Positions 16,256 through 23,740 of a stretch of DNA of 64,000 nt are shown piece after piece (the first letter of the stretch is position 1; every line of letters starts with the position of its first letter). The position numbers and the translations under genes are program-made. The notes under the pieces were generated by a model, which did not search any database, was not told the DNA's origin, and saw only the letters and a program-made list of their open reading frames with translations. The stretch lies in assembly GCF_003569805.1 (NCBI RefSeq), contig NZ_KZ984052.1:302494-366493 (forward strand). Direction: 5' to 3'. The stretch is from Microbacterium halotolerans. GTDB taxonomy: Bacteria > Actinomycetota > Actinomycetes > Actinomycetales > Microbacteriaceae.

Positions 16256-17044
16256 TCAGGCCCGGTACGCACCGGGCGACGCGGCGACGTGCGCGCGGAA
16301 CACGCGATGGAAGTGGCTCTGGTCGGTGAACCCCAGCTCGTGCGCGGTGTCGGCGATCGGGTGCCCGTCGCGGAGCAGGTGCCGTGCTTTCTGGATGCGG
16401 GCGTTCTGCCGCCATGCCAACGGCGTGAGTCCTGTCGCGCGCTTGACCGCACGAACCAACTCGTGCTTCGTGAGTCCTGCGATCACGGCCAGCTCAGCCA
16501 GGCTCGGGGTCGACTCGTTGTCTCGCAGTCGATCCAGCACGGGACGCAGCCGATCGAGCAGTCGGAGGTCGGTGCCTCCCGTCACCGAGTACTCGGGTGC
16601 GGCATCGCCGAGTTCCATCATGAGATGCTGAAACCCGCTCTCGATCCGCTCGGTCGACTTGTCCTCGAAGATGAGATCGGCCCATGCCGTGGTGCGGTGG
16701 TGGAGGTCGTGGCGGCGCAGCACCGTCACACCGGAGAACAGCGCAGCGGCGCGATCTGTGGCGGCGAGTGGAACTGCCCAGTCTTGGTCCATGTGGATCA
16801 TCTGGTAGCGCCAGGAACCGTCGTCGGGGTTGCACTGGTGCACTTGACCTGCCGCGATCACGATCACATCGCCGGGTTCGAGCGTGACGCTGCCGCTGAG
16901 GGGACCTGCGAACACTGAGGTTCCCGCCTCGATGATCCCGATAGAGAATGCGTCGTGCGTATGCGGCCGGTAGCAGGAGTTCTCCTGACACGACCGCCGC
17001 GCCTCGACGTGAGGCAGCGCGGTACACCGCACGAACTCAGCCAA
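16256..17044 (-). CDS. AraC-family transcriptional regulator
   Basis: 262 aa. The N-terminal cupin-like sensor has PHTHDAFSIGIIEAG (residues ~27-41) and EPGDVIVIAAGQVHQC. The C-terminal AraC DNA-binding domain has LAELAVIAGLTKHELVRAVKRATGLTPLAWRQNARIQKARHLL and ELGFTDQSHFHRVFRAHV. The start appears to be TTG with a GGGAGG ribosome site. It probably controls the adjacent LysE-type exporter; the ligand is unknown. Confidence 0.9.
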   Translation of the reverse strand: MAEFVRCTALPHVEARRSCQENSCYRPHTHDAFSIGIIEAGTSVFAGPLSGSVTLEPGDVIVIAAGQVHQCNPDDGSWRYQMIHMDQDWAVPLAATDRAAALFSGVTVLRRHDLHHRTTAWADLIFEDKSTERIESGFQHLMMELGDAAPEYSVTGGTDLRLLDRLRPVLDRLRDNESTPSLAELAVIAGLTKHELVRAVKRATGLTPLAWRQNARIQKARHLLRDGHPIADTAHELGFTDQSHFHRVFRAHVAASPGAYRA

Positions 17045-17467
17045 GCACGCACCTCCCTCTCAGATGTGTCCCGCTCGGGACGGGACCCGACTCCCTTACA
17101 GGCTACGCTCAACCGCTGCATCGCACACCGACGCCGACTTCGCTACAAGCCAAGGTGGGGGCGCTCAGCACCGCTCTCGCTGATACGCCTGGGAGTCCTG
17201 CGCGCAAACGGAGATAGCACGACGACCCTGTTCGCCGCGCTGGAGGTCGCAACCGTCATGTCACCGGCGCGGTCGAGCCCGAGCATCGTCGGCAGGAGTT
17301 CTTGAGCTTTCTGCTTCTGGGGAGGGGCGCAGCATCTTGTGAGCGCGATCGATCAGGGTGAATCTGCCCGCGGTCGGCACCGTCGTGCCGAAGAGTCTTC
17401 GGTGTGTGCCTCTGGATGCGGTGGAGATGTGCGCGTCGCGGGTATGGCGTTGGGCTGGGGCAGACGG
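17045..17467. other. 423-base gap with no convincing gene
   Basis: This stretch holds the upstream region of the AraC gene and the end of the CsoR-family gene. Open frames here show no family-like sequence and no good ribosome sites. A minus-strand segment near 17220-17310 reads QELLPTMLGLDRAGDM, possibly a decayed coding fragment, but I do not recognise it. Confidence 0.4.
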
Positions 17468-17764
17468 TCAGGCGAGCGTGAGAAAGAGCTTCTCGAGTTC
17501 GTCCTGATCGGGATTGCCCTCAGCGTCCGGGTGGTTCAGGCATTCTTTCAGGGCGCTGGAGATCACGAGGAACCCTGCCCGGTCGAGCGCCTTGGAGACA
17601 GCGGAGAGCTGCTGCACGATATCGCGGCAGTGCTCATCCTGCTCCACCGCGGCGATGACTGCGGCGAGCTGCCCATGCGCACGGCGCAGCCGGTTCACCA
17701 CCTTGCGCTTCGCCTCTGCATCGTGCTGAGCCGGAGTGGCTTCCGTTCCCGTCTCGTCCCTCAT
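17468..17764 (-). CDS. CsoR/CstR-family repressor, probable persulfide sensor
   Basis: 98 aa from ATG 17764, preceded by AGGGAAGG; a TTG 30 bases upstream is an alternative. The DUF156 fold is clear: KVVNRLRRAHGQLAAVIAAVEQDEHCRDIVQQLSAVSKALDRAGFLVISSALKECL. Cys46 and Cys75 match the two conserved cysteines, but the copper-ligand His four residues before the second Cys is Ala71. That Cys-only pattern is the CstR type, which senses per- and polysulfides by forming di- or tetrasulfide bridges. Divergent sulfur genes and two palindromic operators in the intervening DNA support this. It represses tetrameric-style at GC-rich operators in known relatives. Confidence 0.85.
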   Translation of the reverse strand: MRDETGTEATPAQHDAEAKRKVVNRLRRAHGQLAAVIAAVEQDEHCRDIVQQLSAVSKALDRAGFLVISSALKECLNHPDAEGNPDQDELEKLFLTLA

Positions 17765-17800
17765 GGCGTCTGCCTTCCCTCTGTGCTGGGCCAACCTGGC

Positions 17801-17831
17801 TTGACAAACACGATACCCCCATGGGTATAGT
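17801..17831 (+). promoter_or_regulatory. Candidate promoter of the sulfur operon
   Basis: TTGACA at 17801-17806 and TATAGT at 17826-17831, with a 19-base spacer. The first CsoR-type palindrome occupies the spacer, so repressor binding would block RNA polymerase. Confidence 0.55.
17813..17828. promoter_or_regulatory. CsoR/CstR-type operator 1
   Basis: ATACCCCCATGGGTAT: 6-bp arms ATACCC/GGGTAT around CCAT. The A/T ends with central C and G runs are typical of operators for this repressor family. Confidence 0.75.
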
Positions 17832-17846
17832 TATGTCATTCATCAA

Positions 17847-17864
17847 GATACCCCCGGGGGTATC
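17847..17864. promoter_or_regulatory. CsoR/CstR-type operator 2
   Basis: GATACCCCCGGGGGTATC is a perfect 18-bp palindrome, 34 bases after the first site (start to start). It lies between the promoter and the first small gene. Confidence 0.8.
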
Positions 17865-17886
17865 CAGACCGGTTGAGGAGAATGTG

Positions 17887-18072
17887 ATGTGTCGAGCGGT
17901 GACCTGTCGTACATGTAGGAAGACGACCTGGGCGGGCTGCGGGCAGCATGTCGCGATGGTGAAGGCGGGCGTGCCCGCATCGGAGTGGTGCAACGGCAAG
18001 CACACCCAGGCCCAGATCGATGCTGCGAAGGCGAATCGAGGGGGGTTCTTCTCCCGTCTGTTCGGCCGATAG
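17887..18072 (+). CDS. Small Cys-rich protein (TWAGCGQH family), function unknown
   Basis: 61 aa from ATG 17887, preceded by GAGGAG seven bases upstream. Cysteines lie at positions 2, 8, 11, 18 and 32 in MCRAVTCRTCRKTTWAGCGQH and EWCNGKH. The end, GGFFSRLFGR, is amphipathic and basic. The CxxC plus later CG-x-H layout suggests a metal site or reactive thiols, but no characterised family is recognised. It is the first gene downstream of the two CsoR-type operators, so persulfide induction is likely. A paralogue of 38 aa lies at 18530. A role as sulfur carrier or metal-binding accessory is a guess. Confidence 0.75.
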   Translation: MCRAVTCRTCRKTTWAGCGQHVAMVKAGVPASEWCNGKHTQAQIDAAKANRGGFFSRLFGR

Positions 18073-18100
18073 ACACAGTGGAAAGGATGTGGAACAGGAG

Positions 18101-18475
18101 ATGGCTACGGAGAATCTGACCTCGGACACGTTCGAGGCCGTCGTGAGCGGCGGGGGCATCGTGTTCGTCGATTTCTGGGCGGCGTGGTGCGGGCCGTGCC
18201 GGGCCTTTGCGCCTACGTTCGAGCGCGCCTCCGAGCACCACCCGGACATCGTGTTCGGCAAGGTCGATACTGAGGCCGAACAGCAACTGGCTGCCGACTT
18301 CCGCATCGCCTCGATACCGACGCTGATGATCTTCCGCGACGGGATCATGGTCTACGCGCAGCCTGGAGCCCTTACTTCTGCGCAGCTCGACCAACTCATT
18401 CAGAGGGCGTGCGATCTCGACATGGACGACGTGCGTCGGCAGATCGCCGAACGCGACACGCAGTCCGCTTCCTGA
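18101..18475 (+). CDS. Thioredoxin
   Basis: 124 aa. The active site WCGPC (Cys30, Cys33) lies in FVDFWAAWCGPCRAFAP, followed by GKVDTEAEQQLAADFRIASIPTLMIF with the cis-Pro, and the C-terminal helix. An in-frame GTG 12 bases upstream is an alternative start. Located in the sulfur operon, it probably reduces persulfides or disulfides made during sulfane-sulfur handling. A charged tail (DDVRRQIAERD) extends beyond the usual thioredoxin end. Confidence 0.92.
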   Translation: MATENLTSDTFEAVVSGGGIVFVDFWAAWCGPCRAFAPTFERASEHHPDIVFGKVDTEAEQQLAADFRIASIPTLMIFRDGIMVYAQPGALTSAQLDQLIQRACDLDMDDVRRQIAERDTQSAS

Positions 18476-18529
18476 GACCATCTCAGACCACCCCTCTCGT
18501 CCAGCACATCGTTAGAAAGGACCCTCATC

Positions 18530-18646
18530 ATGTGCGCACGAATCACCTGTTCTGCTTGCGGCAAGCCGACCTGGGCCGGCTGCGGTCAGCACATCGAGGA
18601 TGCCCTCTCCGGCGTGCCCGAGGCCGACCGCTGCACATGCAACTGA
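18530..18646 (+). CDS. Miniature Cys-rich protein, paralogue of the gene at 17887
   Basis: 38 aa, easily missed by gene finders. It starts with ATG after a GAAAGGA ribosome site and reads MCARITCSACGKPTWAGCGQH, then GVPEADRCTCN and stop. It shares MC, TC-x2-C, K-x-TWAGCGQH and GVP with the 61-aa protein upstream, but lacks the basic C-terminal tail. Six cysteines in 38 residues suggest metal binding or thiol chemistry. It sits 54 bases after the thioredoxin gene and 37 before the CstB-like gene, on the same strand. Confidence 0.75.
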   Translation: MCARITCSACGKPTWAGCGQHIEDALSGVPEADRCTCN

Positions 18647-18683
18647 CTCCTGAACGACTCCGTCACTCGAGAAAGAACTGATC

Positions 18684-20102
18684 ATGCTGCTGGAACGCAT
18701 CTACGACGAAGACCTCGCACAGGCGAGCTACTTCATCGGCTGCCAAGCGAAAGGCGAGGCGATCGTCGTCGACCCGCGCCGCGACCTCGATGTCTATCTC
18801 GACCTCGCCGAGAAGAACGAGATGCAGATCGTGGCCGTGACCGAGACCCACATCCACGCCGACTATCTCTCGGGCACGCGGGAACTCGCGGCGAGGACCG
18901 GTGCGCAGATGTATGTCTCGGATGAGGGCGGCACTGACTGGGCCTACTCCGACATGTTCGACGGAGCTGTGCGGATGAAGCACGGCCACCGCATCCGACT
19001 CGGCAATATCACTGTCGAGGCGTCTCATACGCCGGGGCACACGCCGGAGCATCTGTCGTTCTTGATCACGGACGGTGCACAGGCGAGTGAGCCGGGCTTC
19101 ATGCTCACCGGGGACTTCGTGTTCGTCGGTGACTTGGGTCGTCCCGATCTGCTCGACGAGGCCGCCGGTTTCGTCGACACCCGCTTCGAAGGGGCCAGGG
19201 ATCTCTTCGCAAGCCTGCGCGACCGCTTCCTCATGCTGCCCGACTACGTCCAGGTGCTGCCGGCGCACGGCTCGGGATCTGCTTGTGGGAAGGCGCTCGG
19301 CGCGATCCCCGCGTCGACGGTCGGCTACGAGCGCAACTTCTCGTGGTGGAGCCGGTATCTGAAGAATGACGACGAGCAGGGCTTCGTCGACGAGCTGCTC
19401 AGCGGACAGCCGGATGCGCACGCCTACTTCGGCCGCATGAAGATGGAGAACAGAATCGGCCCCGACGTGATCGGCGCTGCTCCCGAACTCATCGAGTACA
19501 CGGCAGACGAGCTCCGGCCGGAGCTCGAAGCAGACTCCGTGATCTTCGTCGACACGCGTCACAACAGCGAAGTGCACGAGGGCACAGTGGCCCGCTCCCT
19601 GAACATCCCGAGCGCCGCGAAGGTCGCCAGCTACGGCGCCTGGGTCTACGATCCGCAGATCGAGGATCGCCCGCTCGTGCTGCTCGCAGGCTCCGCGGAG
19701 GAGGCGCAGGAGTTGCGTGACCACCTGGTGCGAGTCGGCATCGACACGGTGCACGGCTACATCACCTCACTGGACGGCCTCGAACTCGTCAGGCCGAAGC
19801 TCGTGCAGCCGGAGGATCTCGACGGCTTCGAGCGGGTCGTGCTGCTCGACGTACGCAATCGCACCGAGTACGCCGAGGGCCACCTGCCGGGCGCCGCGCA
19901 GCTCTCCGCGGGGCGTGTGCTCTGGAACCTCGATCTGCTGCCCGAGCCTGAGGCCGGCACGATCGTCACCTACTGCCAGAGCGGTGTACGCAATAGCGTC
20001 GCCGCCAGCGCATTGCGCCGCGAGGGGTATGACATCGCAGAACTCGACGGCAGCTATGCCGCCTGGGCAGCGCGCCCCGGCAACCAGCCCGTCGCCGCTT
20101 GA
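18684..20102 (+). CDS. CstB-like persulfide dioxygenase-rhodanese fusion
   Basis: 472 aa, three domains. Residues ~1-245: metallo-beta-lactamase fold with THIHADYLSG (His56, His58, Asp60), PGHTPEHLSF, and TGDFVFVGDLGRPDLL, the pattern of ETHE1-type non-heme Fe persulfide dioxygenases. Residues ~270-375: rhodanese-like domain with VIFVDTRHNSE but LLAGSAEEA at the active-site loop, so no catalytic Cys. Residues ~385-472: active rhodanese with LLDVRNRTEYAEGHLPGA and CQSGVRNS (Cys431). This MBL / pseudo-rhodanese / rhodanese order is that of CstB, which turns persulfides to thiosulfate. It follows the mini-protein and precedes a TauE/SafE transporter. Confidence 0.92.
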   Translation: MLLERIYDEDLAQASYFIGCQAKGEAIVVDPRRDLDVYLDLAEKNEMQIVAVTETHIHADYLSGTRELAARTGAQMYVSDEGGTDWAYSDMFDGAVRMKHGHRIRLGNITVEASHTPGHTPEHLSFLITDGAQASEPGFMLTGDFVFVGDLGRPDLLDEAAGFVDTRFEGARDLFASLRDRFLMLPDYVQVLPAHGSGSACGKALGAIPASTVGYERNFSWWSRYLKNDDEQGFVDELLSGQPDAHAYFGRMKMENRIGPDVIGAAPELIEYTADELRPELEADSVIFVDTRHNSEVHEGTVARSLNIPSAAKVASYGAWVYDPQIEDRPLVLLAGSAEEAQELRDHLVRVGIDTVHGYITSLDGLELVRPKLVQPEDLDGFERVVLLDVRNRTEYAEGHLPGAAQLSAGRVLWNLDLLPEPEAGTIVTYCQSGVRNSVAASALRREGYDIAELDGSYAAWAARPGNQPVAA

Positions 20103-20122
20103 TCGACAGCCCAGGAGTCCGA

Positions 20123-20914
20123 GTGGAACCCCATCTGATCGTCATCGCCCTCGCTCTGGCGGGGCTCGTCGGCGTATCCCTCGGGCTCCTCGGCGGCGGT
20201 GGGTCGATCCTCGCCGTCCCGATCCTCACATATGTGCTGGGAATGGAACCGCGCGAAGCGATCGCGGCCTCCCTGTTCATCGTCGGCGCGACCAGTGCGG
20301 TCAGCATGATCGGTCATGCACGGGCCGGGCGGGTGCGCTGGAAGACCGGAGCCCTGTTCGGTATCGCGGGTATGGTCGGCGCCTTCGCGGGCGGCCTGGT
20401 CGGCGGGTACATCCCCGGGGTGGCGCTCATGATCCTGTTCGCCATCATGATGATCGTCACCGCCACCGCCATGATCCGCGGCCGCAAGGATCGCGGCAGC
20501 GCGGCGCGCGCTGCGAATCACTCGCGGCCGATCCTGCGCATCCTCATCGACGGACTGCTCGTCGGCATCGCCACGGGCCTCGTCGGCGCGGGCGGCGGCT
20601 TCCTCATCGTTCCCGCGCTCAACCTGCTCGGCGGCCTGCCGATGGCGATCGCGGTCGGCACCTCGCTGCTCGTGATCACGATGAAGTCGTTCGCCGGGCT
20701 CGGCGGCTACTTGTTCTCAGTGCAACTGCACTGGCCGATCGTGCTCGCCTTCACCGCAACCGCCATCGCGGGATCCTTCGCAGGCGTCGCCCTGGCCGGG
20801 CGCATCCCCGAACGCGCGCTCCGTAGAGGGTTCGGCGTGTTCGTGCTCGTCATGGGAGCCCTTGTGCTCGTCCAAGAAGCCCCTGCCTTCCTGTCCTTGT
20901 TCACCTCAGTCTGA
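20123..20914 (+). CDS. TauE/SafE family sulfite/anion transporter
   Basis: 263 aa from GTG 20123, which has AGGAG five bases upstream; a TTG overlapping the previous stop is the alternative. About eight helices with the duplicated glycine-rich motif of the family: GLLGGGGSILAVPILTYVLG near the N-terminus and GLVGAGGGFLIVPALNLLGG at mid-protein. TauE/SafE proteins export sulfite, sulfoacetate or related anions. Following a persulfide dioxygenase it most likely removes sulfite or thiosulfate, as proposed for tauE near staphylococcal cst genes. Confidence 0.9.
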   Translation: MEPHLIVIALALAGLVGVSLGLLGGGGSILAVPILTYVLGMEPREAIAASLFIVGATSAVSMIGHARAGRVRWKTGALFGIAGMVGAFAGGLVGGYIPGVALMILFAIMMIVTATAMIRGRKDRGSAARAANHSRPILRILIDGLLVGIATGLVGAGGGFLIVPALNLLGGLPMAIAVGTSLLVITMKSFAGLGGYLFSVQLHWPIVLAFTATAIAGSFAGVALAGRIPERALRRGFGVFVLVMGALVLVQEAPAFLSLFTSV

Positions 20915-20930
20915 GTGGAAGACGCCGCCG

Positions 20931-21488
20931 ATGACCGCTGACGCCTCCAGCGCCGAAACCCGAGCCCCACGCATCGGTCGAGTCGTCCTCGGGTACACGA
21001 TTCCCGTCATCGACGAGCGGGCAGTACGTGCGGCCGCGGGGATACTGCTCCTCCTGGGCGGTGTCGCGTTCGCGACGGCGTTCTTCACCGGCTCGACACA
21101 GCCGCTGCAACCCTTCGGCATGTTCTTCATGATCGACATGCTTTTGCGTGTGACCGCAGGTGACCGCTGGTCGCCCGCGCTGCTGCTCGGCCGCCTTGCA
21201 GTGAGATGGCAGCGCCCGGAATGGGTCGGTGCACCACAGAAGGAGTTCGCATGGTGGCTGGGCTTCGGCCTCGCCTTCGTCGCCTGTGTGAGTATGGGCC
21301 TGTTCGCGGCACCGTTCTGGCTCACCCTCGCGCTCTGCGGTGTCTGTCTGATCCTTCTCTTCCTCGAGACCGCGTTCGGCATCTGTGTCGGCTGCGCACT
21401 GCAGCGCCGTTTCAGCGGGCAACCGCCCATGTACTGTCCGGGCGACACCTGCGATGCGGGTTCCGGCTCCCGCGTTGCCGCGCACTGA
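20931..21488 (+). CDS. DUF4395 membrane protein
   Basis: 185 aa. After a short polar start the sequence reads VIDERAVRAAAGILLLLGG and later LFLETAFGICVGCALQRRF, both typical of DUF4395. Four hydrophobic segments are visible. The Cys pair in GICVGC at the end of the last helix, plus two more cysteines in YCPGDTCD, could take part in thiol chemistry. DUF4395 genes commonly sit beside thioredoxin or rhodanese genes, as here; the biochemical role is unknown. Confidence 0.85.
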   Translation: MTADASSAETRAPRIGRVVLGYTIPVIDERAVRAAAGILLLLGGVAFATAFFTGSTQPLQPFGMFFMIDMLLRVTAGDRWSPALLLGRLAVRWQRPEWVGAPQKEFAWWLGFGLAFVACVSMGLFAAPFWLTLALCGVCLILLFLETAFGICVGCALQRRFSGQPPMYCPGDTCDAGSGSRVAAH

Positions 21489-21573
21489 TCTGCATCAGTC
21501 GGACTCCCGGCCCCTGGACCATCCGCCACCCGACATCAGGCCAACTCGAACCAAGCCGAAAGGGCAACCCACC

Positions 21574-21954
21574 ATGCGCCGTTCAATCACCATCTCCTTC
21601 TCCGCTGTCGTGCTCCTGCTCAGCTTGGCAGCCTGCTCATCGGCGCCGAACTCGACTGGCGGTGCGAGCTCGGTCGAAGTCAGCGATGCAACGATCCTGC
21701 TCGACGTGCGCACCGCCGCAGAGCACGCAGCAGGGCACCTCGATGGAGCCAAGCTGCTCGACTTGAACGGCGGCGACCTCGCCGCCGCGATCCCGAGCCT
21801 CGACCCGGACGCAGAGTACCTCGTCTACTGCCGCTCGGGCAGCCGATCCGGCCAGGCGATCGCGCTCATGGAACAGGCCGGGTTCACGAATCTCACCAAC
21901 CTCGGTTCACTCGAACAAGCAGCCCAGGCGACCGGGCTGCCGATCGTAGACTGA
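21574..21954 (+). CDS. Rhodanese-domain lipoprotein
   Basis: 126 aa. A signal peptide ends at the lipobox LLLSLAAC (Cys about residue 20), so the protein is anchored outside the membrane. A single rhodanese domain follows: ATILLDVRTAAEHAAGHLDGAKLLDL and the active loop CRSGSRSG. It is the last gene of the sulfur run and would give extracellular thiosulfate or sulfane-sulfur transferase capacity. Confidence 0.9.
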   Translation: MRRSITISFSAVVLLLSLAACSSAPNSTGGASSVEVSDATILLDVRTAAEHAAGHLDGAKLLDLNGGDLAAAIPSLDPDAEYLVYCRSGSRSGQAIALMEQAGFTNLTNLGSLEQAAQATGLPIVD

Positions 21955-22340
21955 GGACAGACCCTCGTCCCCTGTGGGGTCGGCGCTGCGATGGGCGGTG
22001 ACGCGATCGCTGTGCGGGGGCTGGAAGACCGCGTCACCTCGATCGCCAAGACGGTGACGCGCGACAGCGACCGTCAGCACGCCGACGCCGCCACCGCTGC
22101 GGGCGAGACCGATCCCGGAGTAGAGCAGGATCCGCGCACATTCGGGGAGATCTGTGCGGATGTCGCAGCGGTTCTGGTCCTGACCGGTGCCCCTGGCCGT
22201 GCAGGTCCCTGTCGTCGCGAGTGGAGCGCTTCGTCTTCGCTTTTATCCTCCTCACGGCATTGCGTGAGCCCGGCCGCCGAATCGAGGACGGAGCGAGCCT
22301 TTGCTTGACAACACTTGCTAGTTAGACACATAGTCTAGTT
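21955..22340. other. 386-base gap without a recognisable gene
   Basis: Open frames on both strands are short, overlap each other and show no family motifs or ribosome sites. The right end holds the padR promoter (TTGACA at 22305). Decayed coding DNA is possible but nothing identifiable remains. Confidence 0.4.
22305..22337 (+). promoter_or_regulatory. padR promoter with TAGAC/GTCTA inverted repeat
   Basis: TTGACA (22305-22310) is followed by the repeat TAGAC-ACATA-GTCTA (22323-22337), which overlaps the likely -10 (CATAGT or TAGTCT) and ends three bases before the ATG. Autoregulation by PadR is the natural reading. Confidence 0.5.
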
Positions 22341-22724
22341 ATGCAGGCAGAGCAATCAGGCGCAGCGCCGCCACCCGGCGAGTGGCCGAGCGATTGGATG
22401 CGCGCGACCCTGGGGATGTTCAGCCTCCGCGCCCTGGAACAGGGTGAATCGTACGGCTACGCGATCATCGCCGATCTCGAAGCCAACGGGCTCGGCACAG
22501 TCAAGGGCGGCACGCTGTATCCGATCCTCGCCCGCCACGAATCGGCCGGGCTCGTCACCGTCGAATGGCGCCCGGGCGAGGCTGGTCCCGGACGCAAGTA
22601 CTTCTCGCTGACCGATCTCGGGCGCAGTGAGCTGGAGCGAATGAGAGTGCAATGGCTGCGTTTCGCAGCGAACAGCGACGCCTATCTGAGCAGTGCACGG
22701 CCTGCAGGAACGGGTACCCCATGA
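22341..22724 (+). CDS. PadR-family transcriptional regulator
   Basis: 127 aa winged-helix repressor. PadR hallmarks: MFSLRALEQGESYGYAIIADLE, VKGGTLYPILARHESAGLVTVEW, GPGRKYFSLTDLGRSEL. The short C-terminal region is the dimerisation helix. The stop overlaps the next gene as ATGA. It likely represses itself and the downstream membrane protein and ABC exporter, which are often controlled by PadR proteins that sense the exported drug. Confidence 0.93.
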   Translation: MQAEQSGAAPPPGEWPSDWMRATLGMFSLRALEQGESYGYAIIADLEANGLGTVKGGTLYPILARHESAGLVTVEWRPGEAGPGRKYFSLTDLGRSELERMRVQWLRFAANSDAYLSSARPAGTGTP

Positions 22725-23740
22725 AGACGACAACGACCGACGACACGTGGATCGAGCAGTTCACGGTCGAGCTGCGCCTCCGCCGGGTGCGCGGGCAGGC
22801 CATCGGCGATGCGATCGCCAGTGTCCGCGAACTGCTGGCCGACTCCGGGCAGGGTGCGGAAGAGGCCTTCGGCTCCGCGCGGGAGTACGCCGCCTCGCTG
22901 GACCTTCCCGCCATGAGTGCGCGAGAGCACGCGGTCAGGTCGATGCTCCTTCCCGTGCTGGGGCTCTTCACGTTCCTCATCTTCGTCCTGGCAAGTGTCG
23001 CCTGGTTCGATCAGGCCGTTGTCCTGATCTCGATGCCGCAGTTGATGCTGCTCGCCGTTCCCGTGCTCTTGACGGTGATGTTCGCCTTCCCGTTCTATCC
23101 GCGCGCCGTCTTCCGCAAGCGCTGGCTGCCTGCGGCACTCTTCATCGTCGTCGGGCTGGCGAGCGCGCTGGCAATGCTCGTGGCTCCGGCATCAGCATCT
23201 GCGGCATGGCTGATCTTCTCTGCGCTGCCGCCCCTCGTCGGTGCCGCAGCAGTCCTGGTCGTCCTCTCGGTGATCGGCACGATTGCGACTGTTCGGAGCC
23301 GTGACGACGGCGAGATCGTCGACCCCTTGCCTGCGCAGGATCGGGCGAAGCGGCGGCAGGGCGGGCGCCCGTTCCTCATCGTCGTGAACTGGCTCTTCCC
23401 CATGCTTGCCGTCGTGGTGTTCGCGATGACATGGGCGTTCAGTCTCCTCCAGCCCGGACTCCGTCGCGGAAAGCTGCGAGATGTCGTCCGGATTCCCGCT
23501 GAGGTGTGCGCATCGCATCACGATGAGGAGAGCTTCCGGAAGCGAACTGCACACTCTGCTTCGGCGCCTGCGCCGTCGTGCACGCCGCATCGACGAGGGT
23601 GCGCCGTTCACGAAGCGGACATTATCGATGGAGCCCGTCGGGTCGGAGGCGGTCAGCGCGGAGAAGAAGTGCTCATCTCTATGTCAGGATGTAGCATGAG
23701 TGCTATGAGCTGTAGTGAATGTTTGGCAGGTGACCAGTGA
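22721..23740 (+). CDS. Membrane protein of PadR-linked operon, unusual C-terminal tail
   Basis: 339 aa as read. Residues ~1-60 are a soluble helical domain (WIEQFTVELRLRRVRGQAIGDAIASVRELL) like the N-terminal part of DUF1700/DUF1129-type proteins found beside PadR genes. Six or so hydrophobic segments follow up to FAMTWAFSLLQPG (about residue 246). The remaining ~90 residues look unlike a membrane protein (many Arg, His, Cys, Ser) and cover the apparent promoter of the next gene. The tail may result from a frameshift or loss of the original stop. The stop overlaps the ABC ATPase start as GTGA. Confidence 0.65.
   Translation: MKTTTTDDTWIEQFTVELRLRRVRGQAIGDAIASVRELLADSGQGAEEAFGSAREYAASLDLPAMSAREHAVRSMLLPVLGLFTFLIFVLASVAWFDQAVVLISMPQLMLLAVPVLLTVMFAFPFYPRAVFRKRWLPAALFIVVGLASALAMLVAPASASAAWLIFSALPPLVGAAAVLVVLSVIGTIATVRSRDDGEIVDPLPAQDRAKRRQGGRPFLIVVNWLFPMLAVVVFAMTWAFSLLQPGLRRGKLRDVVRIPAEVCASHHDEESFRKRTAHSASAPAPSCTPHRRGCAVHEADIIDGARRVGGGQRGEEVLISMSGCSMSAMSCSECLAGDQ
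23692..23705. promoter_or_regulatory. TAGCA/TGCTA inverted repeat before ABC exporter
   Basis: TAGCA-TGAG-TGCTA lies 32 bases before the ATPase GTG, inside the 3' end of the preceding frame. It is a possible PadR operator, or part of a separate promoter for the exporter. Confidence 0.3.

Noticed and set aside
17220..17310. Minus-strand segment reading QELLPTMLGLDRAGDM as a possible gene fragment
   Set aside because: Short, without start or ribosome site, and I could not assign it to a family.
17339..17830. Plus-strand frame covering the CsoR-family gene and part of its operator region
   Set aside because: The minus-strand gene has clear family residues, and this frame runs through the regulatory palindrome without motifs.
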